Part shown: positions 17,436-25,963 of the stretch, one piece after another
How the letters are laid out: every line of letters begins with the position of its first letter
Numbering within the stretch: position 1 is the stretch's first letter
Assembly: GCA_001942045.1 (NCBI GenBank)
Contig: MSTD01000017.1
Span: 1-64,000 of the forward strand
From: Mycolicibacterium porcinum
GTDB lineage: Bacteria > Actinomycetota > Actinomycetes > Mycobacteriales > Mycobacteriaceae
DNA length: 64,000 bases
Direction of reading: 5' to 3'
Translations under genes and position numbers: made by a program
The notes under the pieces: generated by a model
Told to the model about the DNA's origin: nothing
Seen by the model: only the letters and a program-made list of their open reading frames with translations
The model's database searches: none

Positions 17436-18215
17436 GTGACCGATCTCCAGGCAGCCGCGACCATTGCGGAACGGACCGGCGTCGACCGCCACGATGTCGC
17501 GGTGGTGCTCGGATCGGGTTGGGCACCGGCAGTGGCCGAGCTCGGGGATGCGGTCGCAACCGTGCCGATGGCCGAGGTCCCGGGCTTCACCCCGCCCAGC
17601 GCGCAAGGGCACGGTGGCCAGGTGCACTCGATGCGCGTCGGCGACCATCGGGTGCTGGTGCTGGCCGGACGCATCCATGCCTACGAGGGCCATGACCTGC
17701 AGCACGTGGTGCATCCGGTGCGGACCGCGGCCGCCACGGGCGTGTCGACCGTGGTGCTCACCAACGCGGCGGGCGGGCTGCGTGCCGAATACCGGGTAGG
17801 CCAGCCGGTGCTGATCAGCGACCATCTCAACCTCACCGCACGGTCCCCGCTGGTCGGGGCACAGTTCGTCGACCTGGTCGACGCCTATTCCCCCGCGCTG
17901 CGGGCGCTGGCCCGCGAGATCGAGCCGACCCTGGCCGAAGGCGTCTACGCCGGGTTGCCGGGCCCGCACTACGAGACCCCGGCCGAGATCCGGATGCTGC
18001 GCACCCTCGGTGCCGACCTGGTCGGTATGTCGACGGTGCACGAGACGATCGCCGCGCGGGCCGCAGGCCTGCAGGTGCTGGGCCTTTCGATGGTGACCAA
18101 CCTGGCCGCGGGGATGACGGGTGAGCCGCTCAGCCATGCCGAGGTGCTCGAGGCCGGCCGCCAGTCCGCGACCCGGATGGGTGCGCTGCTGCGGTCGGTG
18201 ATCGAACGGATCTAA
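17436..18215 (+). CDS. deoD: Purine nucleoside phosphorylase
   Basis: 259-residue trimeric-type purine nucleoside phosphorylase (EC 2.4.2.1) that cleaves (deoxy)inosine and guanosine with phosphate into the base and (deoxy)ribose-1-phosphate. Visible features: VVLGSGWAP near the N-terminus (phosphate loop), [43 protein letters not shown] and VTNLAAG with the base-binding Asn. GTG start. It belongs to a salvage set with upp, add, deoA and cdd in this window. In M. tuberculosis, Rv3307 is followed directly by pmmB; here four unrelated genes come between them. Confidence 0.94.
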   Translation: MTDLQAAATIAERTGVDRHDVAVVLGSGWAPAVAELGDAVATVPMAEVPGFTPPSAQGHGGQVHSMRVGDHRVLVLAGRIHAYEGHDLQHVVHPVRTAAATGVSTVVLTNAAGGLRAEYRVGQPVLISDHLNLTARSPLVGAQFVDLVDAYSPALRALAREIEPTLAEGVYAGLPGPHYETPAEIRMLRTLGADLVGMSTVHETIAARAAGLQVLGLSMVTNLAAGMTGEPLSHAEVLEAGRQSATRMGALLRSVIERI

Positions 18216-18757
18216 TCGACGAGATAGCGCTGTAGCGTCGGCCCGATCCAGTCGACGACCTCCTGGCGGGGCATCTCCACCAGCGGGCCGAAGGCCAGCA
18301 CGTAGCGGCACAACGCCATGCCGAGGACCTGCGAGGCAACCAGGCTGGCCCGCACCGGGGTGTCGGGGGCGTGACCGGTCAGTTTGGCGATCGTCGGAGC
18401 GAGTTGGGCGGCGAAGATCGTGCGCATCCGCTCGGCGACGGCCTCGTTCGTGACGCCGGCCCGTAACAGGATCAACAACACCTCGTCGCGCTCCCAGCGT
18501 TCGAGAAAATGCGCGGCCATCGCGGCGCCGACTTTCTCGGGCGGCACCTGGGTGAGATCGGGTAGTTCGAGGTCGAATTCGGCCGCCGCGGCGAACAGCC
18601 GTTCCTTGTTGCCGTAGTAGCGCATCACCATCGCGGGGTCGATCCCGGCGTCAGCCGCAATCGCCCGGATGGTCGCCCGCTCGTACCCGTCGGCGGCGAA
18701 GCGTTCACGAGCCGCGGCGAGGATGACGGACTTGGTCTCGGCTGCCGGTCGTCGCAT
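18212..18757 (-). CDS. TetR-family repressor of the divergent monooxygenase
   Basis: 181-residue TetR protein starting at the Met of MRRPAAETK; longer in-frame starts would run into the operator region. The HTH is at residues 25-45 ([28 protein letters not shown]), followed by a helical sensor domain. It is convergent with deoD, overlapping it by 4 nt, and divergent from the FAD monooxygenase. The 100-nt intergenic region contains three copies of a 14-16 bp inverted repeat, so autoregulation together with control of the monooxygenase is likely. The inducer is unknown; an aromatic substrate of the monooxygenase is a fair guess. Confidence 0.85.
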   Translation of the reverse strand: MRRPAAETKSVILAAARERFAADGYERATIRAIAADAGIDPAMVMRYYGNKERLFAAAAEFDLELPDLTQVPPEKVGAAMAAHFLERWERDEVLLILLRAGVTNEAVAERMRTIFAAQLAPTIAKLTGHAPDTPVRASLVASQVLGMALCRYVLAFGPLVEMPRQEVVDWIGPTLQRYLVD

Positions 18758-18773
18758 GTCAACGATTGTAGGC

Positions 18774-18844
18774 CAACAACCGTTGACATTGGCCGCAAAC
18801 GCTCCTAAGTTGAAGTCAACAGTTGTTGACCAACGGTTGTTGAC
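18774..18844 (+). promoter_or_regulatory. Triple TetR operator and promoter of the FAD monooxygenase
   Basis: A perfect inverted repeat GTCAACA-GT-TGTTGAC lies at 18815-18830. A close copy (ACCAACGGTTGTTGAC) abuts it at 18829-18844. A third, inverted copy (CAACAACCGTTGAC) lies at 18774-18787. The third copy covers the TTGACA at 18783-18788. This -35 element is 17 nt from a TAAGTT -10-like hexamer at 18806-18811. A repressor bound here would block both the -35 and the region downstream of the start point. The GTG/ATG starts of the two divergent genes lie just outside. Confidence 0.75.
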
Positions 18845-18857
18845 AAAGGAGTCGAAG

Positions 18858-20006
18858 ATGCAAACGACCACTACCGACGTTCTCGTCGTGGGAGCCGGCC
18901 CCGTCGGCCTGACCGCCGCCATCGTGCTCATCCAGCATGGTCACGACGTGACAGTCGTGGACCGCCAGGCCGAAGGCACCAACACCTCGCGGGCTGCCGT
19001 CGTTCATCCCCACACGCTGGAACTGCTGGAGCCGTACGGCGTGGTCGACGAACTCGTCGCACGAGGCGTGCACACCCCGACGTTCGCCATCCGAGACAGA
19101 GACGAACTCCTGATCGCGGTGCCGTTCAGCGACTTGCCGACCCGCTACCCGTACACACTGATGATTTCGCAGGCCGACACCGAGGCATTTCTGCTCAAGC
19201 GGCTGGAGGCACTGGGCGGGAAGGTCGTCCGTCCGGCCACGGTGACCGAGATCCGGCAGTCCGCCGAGCACGCCACCGCCATCTTCGCCGACGGTCAGCA
19301 GATCCGGGCCAGGTACCTGATCGGCGCCGACGGCATGCACAGCACGGTCCGCGACCAGGCCGGGATCCCCTTCACCGGTGGGATGTACGGCGAATCGTTC
19401 GCACTGGCCGACGTCCGCCTGTCCGGCGGTGTTCCCGCCGACGAGGTCATCCTCTATTTCTCACCGGCCGGACTGGTCGTGGTGGCGCCGCTGCCCGACG
19501 GCCTGTTCCGCATCGTCGCGACCGTCGACGAAGCGCCGCAGCACCCCGACATCGCGTTCGTGCAATCGCTGCTGGACGAGCGCGGCCCGGTGGCGCGGCC
19601 CGCCGTCGTCGAGGAGATCGCCTGGGGATCGCGTTTCCGCGTGCACCACCGGGTTGCCGACGCGTTCCGCGACAACCGAATTCTGCTGGCGGGTGATGCC
19701 GCCCACGTGCACTCCCCCGCCGGCGGGCAGGGCATGAACCTCGGCATCGAGGACGCCGTCGTCCTGGGTGAGCACCTGTCACAGGTGCTCGACGCGGTGG
19801 CCGGCGACGCGTTGCTCGACGAGTACGCCGCCGCCCGGCGCCGCACCGCCCGCGGCGTCGTCTCGATGACGAGCCGGCTCACCGAACTCGCCACCGCATC
19901 GGCCCGTCGCCGGCCCATCCGTAATCGCGTCATGCGTCTGGCCGGCAAGCTACCTGCCGTGCGTCGGGCACTGGCGTGGCGGTTGTCCGGTCTGGACCGG
20001 CGTTGA
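18858..20006 (+). CDS. FAD-dependent aromatic-ring monooxygenase (PHBH family)
   Basis: 382-residue flavin monooxygenase of the p-hydroxybenzoate hydroxylase/PheA-TfdB group, likely using NAD(P)H and O2 to hydroxylate an aromatic compound. Motifs in order: VVGAGPVGLTAA (FAD Rossmann, about 9-20), GADGMHSTVR (the DG motif) and LLAGDAAHVHSPAGGQGMNLGIEDA (GD motif). A Lys/Arg-rich C-terminal tail follows. Start chosen at ATG 18858, preceded by AAAGGAG; the frame is open much further upstream through the operator. It is shorter than phenol hydroxylases because it lacks their C-terminal thioredoxin-like domain. Its 3' end overlaps the convergent transporter gene by 77 nt. Confidence 0.88.
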   Translation: MQTTTTDVLVVGAGPVGLTAAIVLIQHGHDVTVVDRQAEGTNTSRAAVVHPHTLELLEPYGVVDELVARGVHTPTFAIRDRDELLIAVPFSDLPTRYPYTLMISQADTEAFLLKRLEALGGKVVRPATVTEIRQSAEHATAIFADGQQIRARYLIGADGMHSTVRDQAGIPFTGGMYGESFALADVRLSGGVPADEVILYFSPAGLVVVAPLPDGLFRIVATVDEAPQHPDIAFVQSLLDERGPVARPAVVEEIAWGSRFRVHHRVADAFRDNRILLAGDAAHVHSPAGGQGMNLGIEDAVVLGEHLSQVLDAVAGDALLDEYAAARRRTARGVVSMTSRLTELATASARRRPIRNRVMRLAGKLPAVRRALAWRLSGLDRR

Positions 20007-21045
20007 TGCGGGCCATTACCCGGGCCATCAGCGGTGCCACGAACAACATCAGCAGGACCCGTAGCACCTGGGCGGCGATGATGAACGTGACGTTGGAGCC
20101 GGTTTCGACCGCGGTGGCCAGCACCGCATAGACCCCGCCCGGGCTGGTCGCCAGATAACCCTCGAGTTGCGTCGCGCCGGTGACGTTTGCCAGGACCACC
20201 CCGAGGCCGGCCGTCGCCGCTCCGAGCACCAGGATCAACATCAATGCCAGCGGAAGGATCCGGCCGATGGCACGCAGAGACTCCCGGGTGAAGGCGATGC
20301 CGGCTTGCCAGCCGATCACCATGTAGGCCGCCTGCACCAGCAGCACCGGGACCGTCAATCCGAAGGACAGGCCGGTCAGTTGAAGTGCGACCGTCAGGGC
20401 GAGCGGGCCCAGCAACCCGGCGCCGGGCAACTTGACCCACCGGCCGCCGACCGCGCCGACAGCCACGATGACGGCCATCATCGCCAGACTGAGATGCCAA
20501 GGTGCCAAATCGGTTTCGACCGGGGCTGATACCGGATGCGACCGGTCGGCGTGGAACACGAGGGTCACCACGAGCGGAATGGTCGCGGTGACGAGTGCGA
20601 CCCGCAGGTACTGGACGACGGAGACGACGCGATCGTCGCCGCCGAGTTCACGCGCGATGGCCACCAGCCCCGACGCGCCGCCGGCCACGAGGGCCAGCGA
20701 CCCGGTCAGCGGGCTGACATCGCGGTGCAATCCGAGCAACCCGCCGGCCACGATGCTCAAGACCAACGTGGCCACGGTGATCGCCAGCACGATCGCCCAA
20801 TTCGAACCGATCGCACTGACCGCGTCCCGATGGACCATGGTGCCGATGTAGACACCGAGCACGCCTTGGGCGATCACCCCGGACGGGCGCGGCATCCGTT
20901 CCGGGGCCAGCGCGGCCAGCGCGAGCACGATGCCCACCGCCAGCCCGGCGAACAGCGCGGCCGAGGGAACCCCGACGAGGTTGAGCGGGACGGTGACGAC
21001 GACAGTCGCGATGGCCAGCAGTGCCCACCGCAGCATCCGTGTCAT
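19930..21045 (-). CDS. AbrB-family (PF05145-type) integral membrane protein
   Basis: 371-residue membrane protein with about ten hydrophobic helices arranged as two similar halves, each with Gly-rich segments (LVAGGASGLVAIARELGGDD in the first; YLATSPGGVYAVLATAVETGSN in the second). This GG-S/P-G-V pattern is characteristic of the AbrB duplication family, once named ammonia monooxygenase regulator and now thought to be transporters. Start taken at MTRMLRW (21045). The last 77 nt overlap the 3' end of the monooxygenase gene. It is divergent from the MarR gene, which probably regulates it. Transported compound unknown. Confidence 0.8.
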   Translation of the reverse strand: MTRMLRWALLAIATVVVTVPLNLVGVPSAALFAGLAVGIVLALAALAPERMPRPSGVIAQGVLGVYIGTMVHRDAVSAIGSNWAIVLAITVATLVLSIVAGGLLGLHRDVSPLTGSLALVAGGASGLVAIARELGGDDRVVSVVQYLRVALVTATIPLVVTLVFHADRSHPVSAPVETDLAPWHLSLAMMAVIVAVGAVGGRWVKLPGAGLLGPLALTVALQLTGLSFGLTVPVLLVQAAYMVIGWQAGIAFTRESLRAIGRILPLALMLILVLGAATAGLGVVLANVTGATQLEGYLATSPGGVYAVLATAVETGSNVTFIIAAQVLRVLLMLFVAPLMARVMARINAGPDRTTATPVPDARQVACRPDA

Positions 21046-21060
21046 CCCCGTCTCGCACCT

Positions 21061-21146
21061 CCTATCGCAAATAGTAAGGCATTCCTTCAAACTAATTGTT
21101 GTCTGCAGGGATCTAAATGCCGCGATAGGCGTAAATACCAAGGTAT
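21061..21146. promoter_or_regulatory. Candidate operators between AbrB-type transporter and MarR gene
   Basis: An inverted repeat ATACC-AA-GGTAT at 21135-21146 lies just upstream of the MarR start at 21156. A second, longer-range inverted pair CCTATCGC (21061-21068) and GCGATAGG (21122-21129) spans the intergenic region. The region is AT-richer than its surroundings. MarR proteins commonly bind such short palindromes in divergent promoters; binding is inferred. Confidence 0.45.
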
Positions 21147-21155
21147 AACTTGTCT

Positions 21156-21602
21156 ATGGCAGCAACATCGGCGACTGAACTGCGCGAGTCGATGATGGCG
21201 GTGGCCCGTCAGATGCGACGGCACCGTCCAGATCACGGCCTGACCTTGAGCCAGCTGGAATTGCTCAGCGAGGCCGGCCGCAGCGGCACCACCACTCCGG
21301 CTGAGATGGGCGTCCGGCTGCATGTCCGGGCACAGTCGCTGACCGACAGCATCAACGAACTCGTCCGCCGCGGCCTGATCGCCCGCCGTCCTGACGACCA
21401 GGACCGGCGCCGTCAGCTCATCGAGATCACCCCGGCGGGGACGTCGTTGCTGCAGGCTGACCGGGCCGAACGGGACGCCTGGCTGCACGCGACGATGCGG
21501 GAGAACCTGACGGAATTGGAGTTCGATCTCTTGATGCTGGTAGCACCGGTCCTGCGCAAGCTGGCGTACTCCGACGTCACTGCGGGCACACTTGGATCAT
21601 GA
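21156..21602 (+). CDS. MarR-family transcriptional regulator
   Basis: 148-residue winged-helix regulator. The recognition part (LTLSQLELLSEAGRSGTTTPAEMGVRLHVRAQSLTDSINELVRRGLI) and the wing (RRPDDQDRRRQLIEITPAG) are clear. Long N- and C-terminal helices make the dimer interface. It is divergent from the AbrB-type transporter, so it likely controls that gene. Its stop overlaps the pmmB start by 4 nt (ATGA), so pmmB may be translated from the MarR transcript in this organism. Start at ATG 21156; the TTG two codons upstream is less likely. Confidence 0.87.
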   Translation: MAATSATELRESMMAVARQMRRHRPDHGLTLSQLELLSEAGRSGTTTPAEMGVRLHVRAQSLTDSINELVRRGLIARRPDDQDRRRQLIEITPAGTSLLQADRAERDAWLHATMRENLTELEFDLLMLVAPVLRKLAYSDVTAGTLGS

Positions 21603-23218
21603 CCTCCATCGCGACCGCCGCCGCCGATTGGATCGCCCATGACCCCGACCCTGAGACCGCGGCCGAATTGTCCGCCTGCAGCCCGGATGAGCTCGACCGC
21701 CGATTCAACCACCCGCTGACGTTCGGCACCGCCGGGTTGCGCGGGCCGTTGCGGGGCGGGCCCGACGCGATGAACCTGGCCGTCGTCATGCGCACCACAT
21801 GGGCGCTGGCGCAGGTGCTCAAGGACAAAGGCCTGCGCGGGTCGCACGTGGTGGTGGGTCGTGACGCGCGGCACCGCTCGGACGATTTCGCGTTGGCCGC
21901 GGCCGAAGTCCTTGCCGCCGAGGGCTTCCAGGTCCTCCTCATGATGGCTTCGGTACCGACGCCGGTGGTCGCCTACACGGTGCGACATCTGCCCGCGGTG
22001 GCCGGGATCCAGATCACCGCATCGCACAATCCGCCCACGGACAACGGCTACAAGGTGTTTCTTGACGGCGGCATGCAGCTCATCTCTCCCGTCGACCGCG
22101 AGATCGAAGCTGCGGTGGCCCGCGCCCCGTACGCCGACGAGATACCCAGGGCCGCAGTGGAAGTCGGTGGTTTGCACCAGGTCTACGGCTACCTGGAACG
22201 CGCCGCCCGGGTCCGCCGCACCACTGGTTCGGTGCGGGTGGCCCTCACCCCGCTACACGGGGTCGGTGGCGAATACGCCCTTGACGCACTGGCCCTGGCC
22301 GGATTCGACGACGTGCACGTGGTCGAGGGACAGTTCAACCCCGACCCGAACTTCCCCACCGTCACCTTCCCCAACCCCGAGGAGCCCGGCGCCGTCGACG
22401 CGCTTCTGGCCCTGGCCGACGAGATCGACGCCGAGATCGCGATCGCTCTGGATCCCGATGCCGACCGGTGCGCCGTCGGGGTGCCCGGACCCGACGGCTG
22501 GCGCATGCTCACCGGCGACGAAACAGGTTGGCTGCTGGGCGATTACATTCTGTCCCAGCTTGAGCCGGGTCCGGTCAGCGAAGCTGCCCTGGTGGCCAGC
22601 ACCGTGGTCTCGTCGCGGATGCTGGCATCGATCGCGGAGGCACACGGCGCCCAGCATGCCGAAACGCTCACGGGGTTCAAATGGTTGGCCCGCGCCCAGT
22701 CTCCCGGCAACACCCTGGTCTACGCCTACGAGGAGGCCATCGGTCATTGCGTCGACCCGGCGTCGGTACGCGACAAGGATGGGATCAGCGCCGCGATCCT
22801 GGCTGCTGACCTGACAGCCGCCCTGCGTGATCAGGGCCGAACCATGCTCGACGCCCTCGATGCGTTGGCGAGGGCGCACGGCGTGCACGTGACGGGGGCC
22901 GTCACCCGCCATGTCGACGACGCCGAGGCCGCCATGACCCGGTTACGCGAGACCCCACCGACCGAACTGGCCGGCATCGCGGTCACCGTGGAGGACCTGC
23001 TGGACCGGGTCGGGCAACAACAGCGCACCGATGCGCTGATCTTCACCGGCAGCGACGCCGACACGTCGGTGCGGGTGGTGGTGCGCCCGTCGGGCACCGA
23101 GCCGAAACTGAAGTCCTACACCGAAGTTCGTTGTGCACCGACCGATGACCTGAATACTGCCCGGGCCCACGCCCAGAAACTCAGCCAGGACCTGGCCGAC
23201 GCGGCAGCCCACTGGTGA
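21599..23218 (+). CDS. pmmB: Phosphohexomutase/phosphopentomutase-type enzyme PmmB
   Basis: 539-residue alpha-D-phosphohexomutase-superfamily enzyme. Phosphoserine active site TASHNP with Ser142, metal-binding DPDADR about 285-290, sugar-binding EEAIG, and the C-terminal phosphate-binding RPSGTEPKLKSY are all in order. M. tuberculosis Rv3308 is annotated phosphomannomutase. The length and the link with deoD, deoA and upp make phosphopentomutase (ribose-1-phosphate to ribose-5-phosphate) a serious alternative. It starts within the stop of the MarR gene. Confidence 0.92.
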   Translation: MTSIATAAADWIAHDPDPETAAELSACSPDELDRRFNHPLTFGTAGLRGPLRGGPDAMNLAVVMRTTWALAQVLKDKGLRGSHVVVGRDARHRSDDFALAAAEVLAAEGFQVLLMMASVPTPVVAYTVRHLPAVAGIQITASHNPPTDNGYKVFLDGGMQLISPVDREIEAAVARAPYADEIPRAAVEVGGLHQVYGYLERAARVRRTTGSVRVALTPLHGVGGEYALDALALAGFDDVHVVEGQFNPDPNFPTVTFPNPEEPGAVDALLALADEIDAEIAIALDPDADRCAVGVPGPDGWRMLTGDETGWLLGDYILSQLEPGPVSEAALVASTVVSSRMLASIAEAHGAQHAETLTGFKWLARAQSPGNTLVYAYEEAIGHCVDPASVRDKDGISAAILAADLTAALRDQGRTMLDALDALARAHGVHVTGAVTRHVDDAEAAMTRLRETPPTELAGIAVTVEDLLDRVGQQQRTDALIFTGSDADTSVRVVVRPSGTEPKLKSYTEVRCAPTDDLNTARAHAQKLSQDLADAAAHW

Positions 23219-23222
23219 GGCG

Positions 23223-23846
23223 TCAGCGCGGGCCGAACTGACGGTCCCCCGCGTCACCGAGTCCCGGGACGATGTAGGCGATCTCGTTGAGACCGTCATC
23301 GATGGTCGCGGTGACGAGGCGCATGTCGGGTGCGACCTTTTCGATCGCCGCAATCCCCTGCGGCGCGCACACCACACATACCGCGGTGATGTCGCGGGCG
23401 TTGCGTTCCTTCAACAGATCGATGGTGTAGGCCATCGACCCGCCAGTCGCCAGCATCGGGTCGAGGACGAACACCGAACGCGCGCTCAGGTCGTCGGGCA
23501 GCGACGCCAGGTAGGGCGTCGGCTGGAAAGTTGCCTCGTCACGGGCCATTCCGACGAAGCCCACCTGCGCCTCGGGGATCAGGGCATGGGCCTGATCCAC
23601 CATCCCGAGCCCCGCACGCAGTACCGGCACCAGCAGCGGAGGATTCGCCAACCGCGACCCGATCGTGTCGGTCACCGGCGTGCGCACCGGGATCTGCTCG
23701 CAGGCCGCGTCACGGGTGGCCTCGTACACCAGCATCATCGTCAGGTCACGTAGCGCCGCGCGGAACCCGGCGTTGTCGGTCCGCTCATCCCGCAGCGTGG
23801 TCAACCGCGCGGCAGCCAGAGGGTGGTCGACGACCCGTACATCCAT
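23223..23846 (-). CDS. upp: Uracil phosphoribosyltransferase
   Basis: 207-residue pyrimidine-salvage enzyme joining uracil and PRPP to form UMP. The PRPP-binding loop ([14 protein letters not shown]), the [10 protein letters not shown] segment and the C-terminal uracil-binding [12 protein letters not shown] are present. Convergent with pmmB, separated by 4 nt. Order and direction match Rv3309c. The ATG start at 23846 gives the family's normal length. Confidence 0.95.
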   Translation of the reverse strand: MDVRVVDHPLAAARLTTLRDERTDNAGFRAALRDLTMMLVYEATRDAACEQIPVRTPVTDTIGSRLANPPLLVPVLRAGLGMVDQAHALIPEAQVGFVGMARDEATFQPTPYLASLPDDLSARSVFVLDPMLATGGSMAYTIDLLKERNARDITAVCVVCAPQGIAAIEKVAPDMRLVTATIDDGLNEIAYIVPGLGDAGDRQFGPR

Positions 23847-23999
23847 GCGCTGACCCTATCGGTCGGTGGCGCTGTCGTGCAGGTGGATCCGGTGACGGCG
23901 CCACGCACTACGAACTACGGGTTTTCAAGGGTCCGCCAGGGGCACCGGCCCACCAGTCTGAGATGGCGTCACCCTGCCCCCAACTCTGGAGATCCGAGA

Positions 24000-24161
24000 A
24001 TGACGAAAGTCGTAGTCATCGGCAGTTCCGGGCTCATCGGCTCGAAACTCGCGCACAAACTCAGACCGCACGATGTGCTGCCGTCGGTTGTGGGGGCCGA
24101 CCGGTACAGGCTGGAGCAATTGGTCCGGCTCGCCGACACCATGTCGGTGGCCGTCCGATGA
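24000..24161 (+). pseudogene. Internally deleted SDR (NmrA-like, NAD(P)H-binding) gene
   Basis: A 53-codon frame with a good ribosome-binding stretch (GGAG). Residues 1-25 (MTKVVVIGSSGLIGSKLAHKL) match the Rossmann start of atypical NAD(P)-binding SDRs. The next residues (VLPSVVGADRYR) match a segment that normally lies about 100 residues later in such proteins (ALSVVGADR). An in-frame internal deletion explains both parts. The stop TGA overlaps the ATG of the sigma factor gene (ATGA), so the remnant may survive as a leader peptide that couples translation of the sigma factor. Confidence 0.65.
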
Positions 24162-24754
24162 CGCCATGCACCGACGCCCAGTATGCGTTCATCGAGTCTG
24201 ACGCGCAGCTTGCGGCCCGGTTCGCGCGTGACGCGATGCCCTTCCAGTCGGTGCTGTTGCGCACGGCCCGCAGGCTCACACACAGCCATGCCGATGCCGA
24301 GGACCTGGTTCAGGACACGCTGATGAACGCCTACGCCGGTTTTCGACAGTTCGAGCCGGGCACGAACCTGCGGGCGTGGTTGTTCCGCATCCTGCACAAC
24401 CGGTGGATCAGCACGCACCGGATGAAACAGCGCCGTCCGGATACGTTCGCGGTGGCCGAGATCACCGACAGCGACATGTTCGGCAACGCAATCCATTCCA
24501 CGACCGCGGAGCGGTCGGCCGAGGACCGCGCCCTCGACGTGTTCTGCGACGACCGGGTCCGCGACGCCGTTTTGACGCTGCCCGAGGGTTTCCGAACGGT
24601 GCTGTACTACGCCGACATCGAGGGATTCACCTACGCCGAAACCGCGGCGCTCATGGACATCCCACTGGGGACCGTGATGTCGCGCATCGCCCGCAGCCGC
24701 GAACGTCTGCGGGCGGCTCTGGTCGAAGACGACGACACCCAGCGCGTCGCCTGA
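24158..24754 (+). CDS. ECF sigma factor, SigH-like
   Basis: 198-residue group 4 sigma factor. Region 2 (ADAEDLVQDTLMNAYAGFRQFEPGTNLRAWLFRILHNRW) and region 4 (LTLPEGFRTVLYYADIEGFTYAETAALMDIPLGTVMSRIARSRERLR) are complete. The sequence type is that of SigH/SigR, which respond to oxidative or heat stress and are held by zinc anti-sigma factors. No HxxxCxxC anti-sigma gene follows; an SDR gene does, 20 nt downstream. Start ATG 24158 overlaps the stop of the deleted SDR remnant. Fast-growing mycobacteria often carry several SigH paralogues, and this is probably one. Its target promoters are unknown. Confidence 0.85.
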   Translation: MTPCTDAQYAFIESDAQLAARFARDAMPFQSVLLRTARRLTHSHADAEDLVQDTLMNAYAGFRQFEPGTNLRAWLFRILHNRWISTHRMKQRRPDTFAVAEITDSDMFGNAIHSTTAERSAEDRALDVFCDDRVRDAVLTLPEGFRTVLYYADIEGFTYAETAALMDIPLGTVMSRIARSRERLRAALVEDDDTQRVA

Positions 24755-24774
24755 CAAACAACGGGAAGGACACC

Positions 24775-25512
24775 ATGGAATCCGGATCGACCGAACTCAA
24801 GGGATACCGCGCGCTGGTCACAGGCGGCACCGCAGGGATCGGGTTGGCCTGTGCCGACCTGCTGGCCCGGGCGGGTGCAGCGGTAACCATCACCGGCAGA
24901 GACGAACAACGCGGACGTGACTCCGCAGCCGCGCTTGGCGGGGCGGTCCGGTTCATCGGCGCCGATCTCGGCGACCTGGACTCGGTGCAATCCCTTGCCC
25001 AACAATGTGATCAGCTCGACATCTTGGTCAACAACGCTGCTGCCTTTCCCGGTGCGCTCACCGTGGAACAGGATGTCGCGTCCTTCGAGCAGACCTTCGA
25101 CACCAATGTGCGCGGCACGTATTTCCTGGTGGCCCAATTGGTGGGCGGCATGCTGGAGCGGGGCCGCGGCAGCATAGTCAACGTCACCTCGATGGTCGCG
25201 TCGAAAGGGGTGCCCGGCGCCTCGGCCTACAGCGCGTCCAAGGCCGCAGTCGAATCGCTCACCCGCACTTGGGCCGCCGAATTCGGTTCCGGCGGTGTGC
25301 GGGTCAACAGCGTGGCACCGGGGCCGACCCGCACCGAAGGCGTCCAGGCACAGTGGGGCGACACGAACGAGGAACTCGGCCGGGCCCTGCCGTTGGGCCG
25401 CACCGCCACCCCTGAAGAGATCGCTCACGCGGTGCTGTTCCTGTCGTCGCCGCGCGCGGCATTCATCACCGGCTCGACGCTGCACGCCGACGGCGGCGGC
25501 ACCGCGATCTGA
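24775..25512 (+). CDS. Short-chain dehydrogenase/reductase
   Basis: 245-residue classical SDR: TGGTAGIG (about 17-24), GADLGDLDS, NNAA, Ser of VNVTSMVAS, catalytic YSASK and the final TGSTLHADGGG. GR after the second strand suggests use of NADP(H). Starts at ATG 24775 behind GGGAAGGA, 20 nt after the sigma factor stop, so probably co-transcribed and possibly part of the sigma regulon. Substrate unknown. Confidence 0.88.
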   Translation: MESGSTELKGYRALVTGGTAGIGLACADLLARAGAAVTITGRDEQRGRDSAAALGGAVRFIGADLGDLDSVQSLAQQCDQLDILVNNAAAFPGALTVEQDVASFEQTFDTNVRGTYFLVAQLVGGMLERGRGSIVNVTSMVASKGVPGASAYSASKAAVESLTRTWAAEFGSGGVRVNSVAPGPTRTEGVQAQWGDTNEELGRALPLGRTATPEEIAHAVLFLSSPRAAFITGSTLHADGGGTAI

Positions 25513-25661
25513 GATGTCTTCCTCGGCCCATCGCTGTATGCCAGTTTCCACCGGAGGGTCGTGATCCCTGAGCAGGAGCAACCCTGCGGTGGAAAACGAC
25601 GCGCGTAAGCGCCGCTGACGATTGACGGGAACCGATCGGGGACGGTGCGCGTCCTAACCAC

Positions 25662-25961
25662 ATGCCCGCCGATACCCTGCGCGCCGACATGGCGGCCATT
25701 CGCGCCTTTGGCGACGCCCTCAACGCGCACGCCGCCGACCTGGACGCGGTGGCCGCCACCCTGCGATCAATTCCGGCACTCGCGCTCGGTCCGATCGGCG
25801 AACGGTTCGCAGCCGCCTTCGCCCAGGCCGTGAGCGCACACTGCGAAGCGGTCGCGGCGCTCGGCGTACATACCGGCGCGGGGGCCGTCAGTGCCCGCAG
25901 TATCGCCGCTGATTTCGACTCCGCCGGTCGGCGGGCCGCTGCCCTCCTGCCACGGGCGTAA
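25662..25961 (+). CDS. EspC-like small helical protein, putative type VII secretion-associated
   Basis: 99-residue Ala-rich helical protein without a signal peptide. The central LGPIGERFAAAFAQAV followed by a second helix and the FDSAGRRAAALL end match the pattern of ESX-1-associated EspC/DUF2580 proteins, where GPxG marks the turn of a helical hairpin. A classical YxxxD/E export motif is not evident; IAADFD lies in the corresponding place. Two nucleotides separate its stop from the NlpC/P60 gene, so the two are almost certainly one operon and may be partners. Family call is moderate. Confidence 0.65.
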   Translation: MPADTLRADMAAIRAFGDALNAHAADLDAVAATLRSIPALALGPIGERFAAAFAQAVSAHCEAVAALGVHTGAGAVSARSIAADFDSAGRRAAALLPRA

Positions 25962-25963
25962 CC

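Noticed and set aside
23850-24000. Possible SigH-type autoregulated promoter (GGAAT/GTT) ahead of the sigma factor operon
   Set aside because: GGATCC and GGTTTT-like elements are present but their spacing (about 28 nt) is outside the usual range.
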